Source of the DNA: CAXMST01 sp038206985
GTDB lineage: Bacteria; Actinomycetota; Thermoleophilia; Solirubrobacterales; 70-9
Assembly (NCBI GenBank): GCA_038206985.1
Contig: JBBRAH010000012.1
Coordinates: 11,500 to 75,499, forward strand
Direction of reading: 5' to 3'
Length of the DNA stretch: 64,000 bases
Below the pieces are notes generated by a model, which saw nothing but the letters and a program-made list of their open reading frames with translations, did not search any database and was not told the origin of the DNA. A program made the position numbers and the translations under genes. Below, piece after piece: positions 61,004 to 64,000 of this stretch (its first letter is position 1; the number at the start of each line of letters is the position of its first letter).

Positions 61004-61033
61004 ACCGTTCTTGAACTGATTGGTGGAGATCAC
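61004..61033 (-). repeat. efp 5'-end repeat, upstream copy
   Basis: Encodes MISTNQFKNG from GTG at 61033, then departs from efp into the frame of the secreted protein. A TACACT hexamer lies 8 bp upstream of the GTG, in the same relative place as TATCCT at the efp start. Probably the original 5' end of efp. Confidence 0.8.
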
Positions 61034-61115
61034 GGGGGGTCAGTGTAGGGACCGACGGCCGATTCGATGCGACGATCGCCAGTCCCAGCCGAGCCCTCTA
61101 GCCTGCCTGCCCCCG

Positions 61116-62105
61116 ATGCGCTCCTTCACCTGCGACAACTGCGGCCAGCTGATCTTCTTCGGCAACCTGGAGTGCCTCAACTGCGGCCACGCCCTGGGCT
61201 ACGACCGCAACAGACAAGCCCTCATCCTCCTCGAGGGGAGCACCATGGAGCGCTGCGACAACGTCAAGCTCGCACGCTGCAACTGGCTCACACCGCCCGA
61301 TACCTCCCTGTGCGGTTCATGCGAGCTGACCCGCACCCGCCCCGAGGACGGTGACGGGGCCGGACTGGCGGCCTTCATCAAGACCGAGGCCGCAAAGCGC
61401 CATCTGCTCTACGAACTGGACCGCCTGCGGCTGCCGGTCGAGGGCTCCCGGGAGCGCCGGGGCGGGCTCGCCTTCGACCTCCTCTCGAGCGCCTCCGAAC
61501 GGGTGACCACGGGTCACGCCGACGGCGTGATCACCCTCGACCTCGCCGAATCCGACGACGTGCACCGGCGCCGCATGCAGGAGCAACTCGGCGAGCCCTA
61601 CCGAACGATCCTCGGCCACCTGCGGCACGAGGTCGGCCACTACTACTTCCCGCTCCTCGTCGCCGACGACGCACGCGAGGCCGCTCGGGCCCTGTTCGGC
61701 GACGAGCGCTCCGACTACGGTGGCGCCCTCGAGCGCCACTACGAGCAGGGCCCACCACCCGACTGGCACAGGCGCCACGTGAGCGCCTACGCGACGATGC
61801 ACCCCTCCGAGGACTGGGCCGAGAGCTTCGCCCACTACCTGCATATTCGCGACACGCTGCAGACGGGCGCCGCGTACCGGATGAGCATCCTGGGAGCGCC
61901 CTCGAGGGAGCCCCTGGGCGCCTGGCCGCGCGAGAACTATCCCGATGAGTTCACCGAGATCATCGACGACTGGCTGCCGCTGACCTATGCGCTGAACGCG
62001 CTCAACCGGAGCATGGGTCAGGACCCGCTCTATCCGTTCGTGTTGAGCTCAGCGGCGATCGAGAAGTTGGGCTTCGTCCACTCCCGGGTCAAAGCCCTGG
62101 CCTGA
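61116..62105 (+). CDS. Putative zinc-binding metallopeptidase (Mx type) with zinc ribbon
   Basis: Resembles the putative zinc metallopeptidase family Peptidase_Mx. Of 329 residues, the N-terminus has zinc-ribbon Cys pairs (FTCDNCGQLIFFGNLECLNC, LARCNW, SLCGSCELTR). The catalytic HExxH is in HLRHEVGHYYFPLL at about residue 170; the downstream AYATMHPSEDWAESFAHYLH could supply the third ligand. Protease activity is not established for the family. ATG at 61116. It is the only plus-strand gene in this part of the block and is convergent with chrA. Confidence 0.82.
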   Translation: MRSFTCDNCGQLIFFGNLECLNCGHALGYDRNRQALILLEGSTMERCDNVKLARCNWLTPPDTSLCGSCELTRTRPEDGDGAGLAAFIKTEAAKRHLLYELDRLRLPVEGSRERRGGLAFDLLSSASERVTTGHADGVITLDLAESDDVHRRRMQEQLGEPYRTILGHLRHEVGHYYFPLLVADDAREAARALFGDERSDYGGALERHYEQGPPPDWHRRHVSAYATMHPSEDWAESFAHYLHIRDTLQTGAAYRMSILGAPSREPLGAWPRENYPDEFTEIIDDWLPLTYALNALNRSMGQDPLYPFVLSSAAIEKLGFVHSRVKALA

Positions 62106-62135
62106 GCTGGGAGTGGCGCCCCCGGCTTCAGGCGC

Positions 62136-63299
62136 TCAGGGCAGCGGCAGCCCGAGTGCCACGGCACCAACTCCGAGAGCCGCGGCCCCGAGCAGCGTGC
62201 TGACCACCCCGCGCCCCAGCCCGAACAGCGCGAGGGCGGCGAGCCCCAGGACGACGAACTGCCAGGCCTCGCCCAGCGCCAGCGAAAGCGGCAGCGCGAC
62301 GCCGAGAATCGCCCCGATCGCCGCCGGGCCAGCGCCGTCGAGGAAGGCCCGGACCGAGCCGCTGCGGCGCAGTGTCTCGAACCGCGGCGCCAGCGCCAGA
62401 ATCAGCGCGAACGAGGGGGCGAACGCGACGGCTGCGGCAAGCAACGCCCCGCCGACACCGGCGGCCGCATAGCCGACCGCCGCAACGGTGTGGACCACCG
62501 GCCCGGGCGTCAACTGACCGAGGGCGACAGCGTTGAGGAAGTCCGCGTCACTCATCCAGCCGTAGGTGTCCACGGCGTCGACCTGCATCAGCGGGATGAT
62601 CACGAAGCCGCCACCGTAGGAGAGGGCGCCGACCTTGAACGCAACCCAGGCAAGTGCCGCGGTGCCCCCCGAGGAGATGGCCGCCGGAGCCAGCAGGCCG
62701 AGACTCGGCAGAGCGAACCCGCCAAGGCCGCCCGAGCCCCGGCGCAGGAGCAGCTCCGCGAACCCCGCGACCAGCAGGACCAGGACGACCCAGGCCCCGG
62801 CGAAGGCCGCGCCCGCTGCGCCCGCTGCGGCATAGGCGACCCAGCGCTCACGATGACCGCCCGCCTTCGCCCAGCTCGGCCCGATCAACCCGATGCCGGC
62901 GCTGAGTGCGACGGCCGCCACGGCGGCACCCGCCCCGGCGCCGGCCGCCAGCACGAGCTTGGGCGGCGAGGAGGCGAGGAACAGCGCCGAGAGCGCGATG
63001 ATCGCGACCAGCCCCGGGACGATGAAGGCGAGCCCGCCGATCAGGGCGCCGGCCACGCCATGCGAGCGCCAGGCGCAGAACAGGGCGAGCTGGGTGGACG
63101 CGGGACCGGGTAGCAGGCCGGTGGCGGCGATCGCGTCCTCGAACTCGTCCTCCGCGACCCAGCCGAGCTTCTCGACGACCCGCTCCCGCAGCATCGCGAT
63201 GTGGACCGGCGGGCCCCCGAAGCCGAGCAGGCCGATTCTCCCCCACTCGCGCACGATCCCGGCGATGCTCGCGGAGTTCGTGGCGACAGGCTCCGGCAT
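62136..63299 (-). CDS. chrA: Chromate transporter ChrA family protein
   Basis: Polytopic permease of the CHR family, known for chromate export, with sulfate-like anions as possible substrates. The 387 residues contain two tandem CHR domains: the first with LLGFGGPPVHIAMLRERVVE and ATGLLPGPASTQLALFCAW, the second with ALSYGGGFVIIPLMQVDAVD and ALGQLTPGPVVHTVAAVGYA, the family-specific GxxP motifs. ATG start. It lies between the M24 peptidase and efp, which are adjacent in many genomes, so it may be an inserted gene. Confidence 0.92.
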   Translation of the reverse strand: MPEPVATNSASIAGIVREWGRIGLLGFGGPPVHIAMLRERVVEKLGWVAEDEFEDAIAATGLLPGPASTQLALFCAWRSHGVAGALIGGLAFIVPGLVAIIALSALFLASSPPKLVLAAGAGAGAAVAAVALSAGIGLIGPSWAKAGGHRERWVAYAAAGAAGAAFAGAWVVLVLLVAGFAELLLRRGSGGLGGFALPSLGLLAPAAISSGGTAALAWVAFKVGALSYGGGFVIIPLMQVDAVDTYGWMSDADFLNAVALGQLTPGPVVHTVAAVGYAAAGVGGALLAAAVAFAPSFALILALAPRFETLRRSGSVRAFLDGAGPAAIGAILGVALPLSLALGEAWQFVVLGLAALALFGLGRGVVSTLLGAAALGVGAVALGLPLP

Positions 63300-63328
63300 C
63301 GCGCGAACGGTACCCGGCCCGGCTCAGC

Positions 63329-64000
63329 TCAGCTCAGCGCGATCAGTTGCTTTGGACGAGTGCTGAGGTTGCGGATGCCGTCGTCGGTGACGACGACCAG
63401 ATCCTCGATGCGGATCCCGAACCGCCCGGGCAGGTAGACGCCGGGCTCGACCGTGACGACGTCGCCGGCCAGCAACTCGTCCTCGGAGCGCTGCGAGAGG
63501 CGCGGCGCCTCGTGTACCGCGATCCCGACCCCGTGGCCGAGGCCGTGCCCGAAGTACTGGCCGTAACCGCGCTCGGCGATCAGCTCGCGGGCTACGGCAT
63601 CGATCCGGCGCCCGTGCTCGCCCGCGGCGATGGCTGCCAGGGCTGCCTCCTGTGCCTTCCAGACCACGTCGTAGGCGTCCCGGGCCTCCTCCTCGACCTC
63701 ATCGAGTGACCCGACCGCGTAGGTCCGCGTGCCGTCGGAGCAGTACCCGTCGAGAATCGCGCCGATGTCGGTGACCACGAGATCCCCGCGCTCTATCGGC
63801 CGCTCGCCCGGCTCATGATGCGGCAGCGCCCCGTTCGGCCCCGAGGCGACGATCGGGGCGAAGGCGACCGCGCTGGCGCCCAGCTCCTTCATGCGCTGCT
63901 CGATCCAGAGCGCCACCTGACGCTCAGTGCGCCCGCCGAAGCCGGTGGACTCGAGCTCCTCGTACACAGTGTCGGTCAGCTCCGATGCCGCGGCGACCGC
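63329..64000 (-). CDS. M24 family Xaa-Pro aminopeptidase (5' end off window)
   Basis: Dinuclear metallopeptidase removing residues N-terminal to proline. The C-terminal catalytic domain is present and open to the window edge: DLVVTDIGAILDGYCSDGTR supplies two metal Asp residues, YGQYFGHGLGHGVGIAVHEA the His, and VTVEPGVYLPG with the final Glu in GIRIEDLVVV the remainder. Codons upstream of the internal GTG at 63967 continue in frame (ELTDTVYEEL), so the true start lies beyond 64000. This gene type commonly precedes efp. Confidence 0.92.
   Translation of the reverse strand, partial: AVAAASELTDTVYEELESTGFGGRTERQVALWIEQRMKELGASAVAFAPIVASGPNGALPHHEPGERPIERGDLVVTDIGAILDGYCSDGTRTYAVGSLDEVEEEARDAYDVVWKAQEAALAAIAAGEHGRRIDAVARELIAERGYGQYFGHGLGHGVGIAVHEAPRLSQRSEDELLAGDVVTVEPGVYLPGRFGIRIEDLVVVTDDGIRNLSTRPKQLIALS

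Overview
The window is GC-rich bacterial chromosome, densely packed with housekeeping genes in short overlapping operons. It is most consistent with a high-GC actinobacterium, probably of the Thermoleophilia (Solirubrobacterales-like) branch. That placement is an inference from the gene set: a steA/steB pair, DUF3866, a fused secDF beside ruvCAB, a SigB/SigF-type sigma factor, an ANTAR regulator and many GTG/TTG starts. No rRNA, transposase, phage gene or CRISPR array was seen.

Layout. 1-7.2 kb: the end of secDF, a zinc-ribbon/PAS-like protein, ruvB-ruvA-ruvC, a CmcI-type methyltransferase and yebC. 7.4-11.5 kb: a pdxS-pdxT-M29 peptidase operon and an RpiR regulator. 11.6-17.8 kb: a stress block with a SigB/F-type sigma factor, an ANTAR regulator, csbD with a good stress promoter and terminator, an M3 oligopeptidase, a DUF1206 membrane protein and a TauE/SafE permease. 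17.8-25.2 kb: two paralogous membrane PAS-EAL proteins flank a carotenoid oxygenase and a membrane GGDEF cyclase. 25.2-28.0 kb: a VanW protein, then a DUF2294-ECF sigma pair. 28.07-28.64 kb: a 542-bp mini-island bounded by 35-bp copies of a tRNA 3' end. 28.7-34.6 kb: accessory metabolism (mmsA, SDR, glycosyltransferase, lipoprotein) and tRNA-Asn.

34.7-64 kb is almost entirely minus strand: dnaG, dgt, recO, P1 peptidase, mutM, xerD, DUF3866, M20 peptidase, pyrG, a MraY-like transferase, steB, steA, recN, nadK, tlyA, three prepilin-like genes, dxs, ispA, a possible xseB, nusB, an AbiEi/DUF559 protein, efp, a secreted orphan protein, a Mx-type metallopeptidase (plus strand), chrA and a truncated M24 aminopeptidase.

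The most interesting signals are these. (1) The first ten codons of efp occur twice, 986 bp apart, with only synonymous differences, and flank a foreign-looking secreted-protein gene; this looks like integration into the 5' end of efp with re-supply of the start. (2) The tRNA(CAT) 3' end is duplicated around a tiny decayed island. (3) Three sites of the form GTTTGA-N13/14-GGGTAC/T suggest one general-stress regulon, including an ECF sigma cascade and a transcript antisense to the ANTAR gene. (4) A permease appears to start at CTG. (5) A LexA-like box precedes tlyA-nadK-recN. (6) An inverted repeat lies just upstream of the AbiEi-family gene wedged between efp and nusB.
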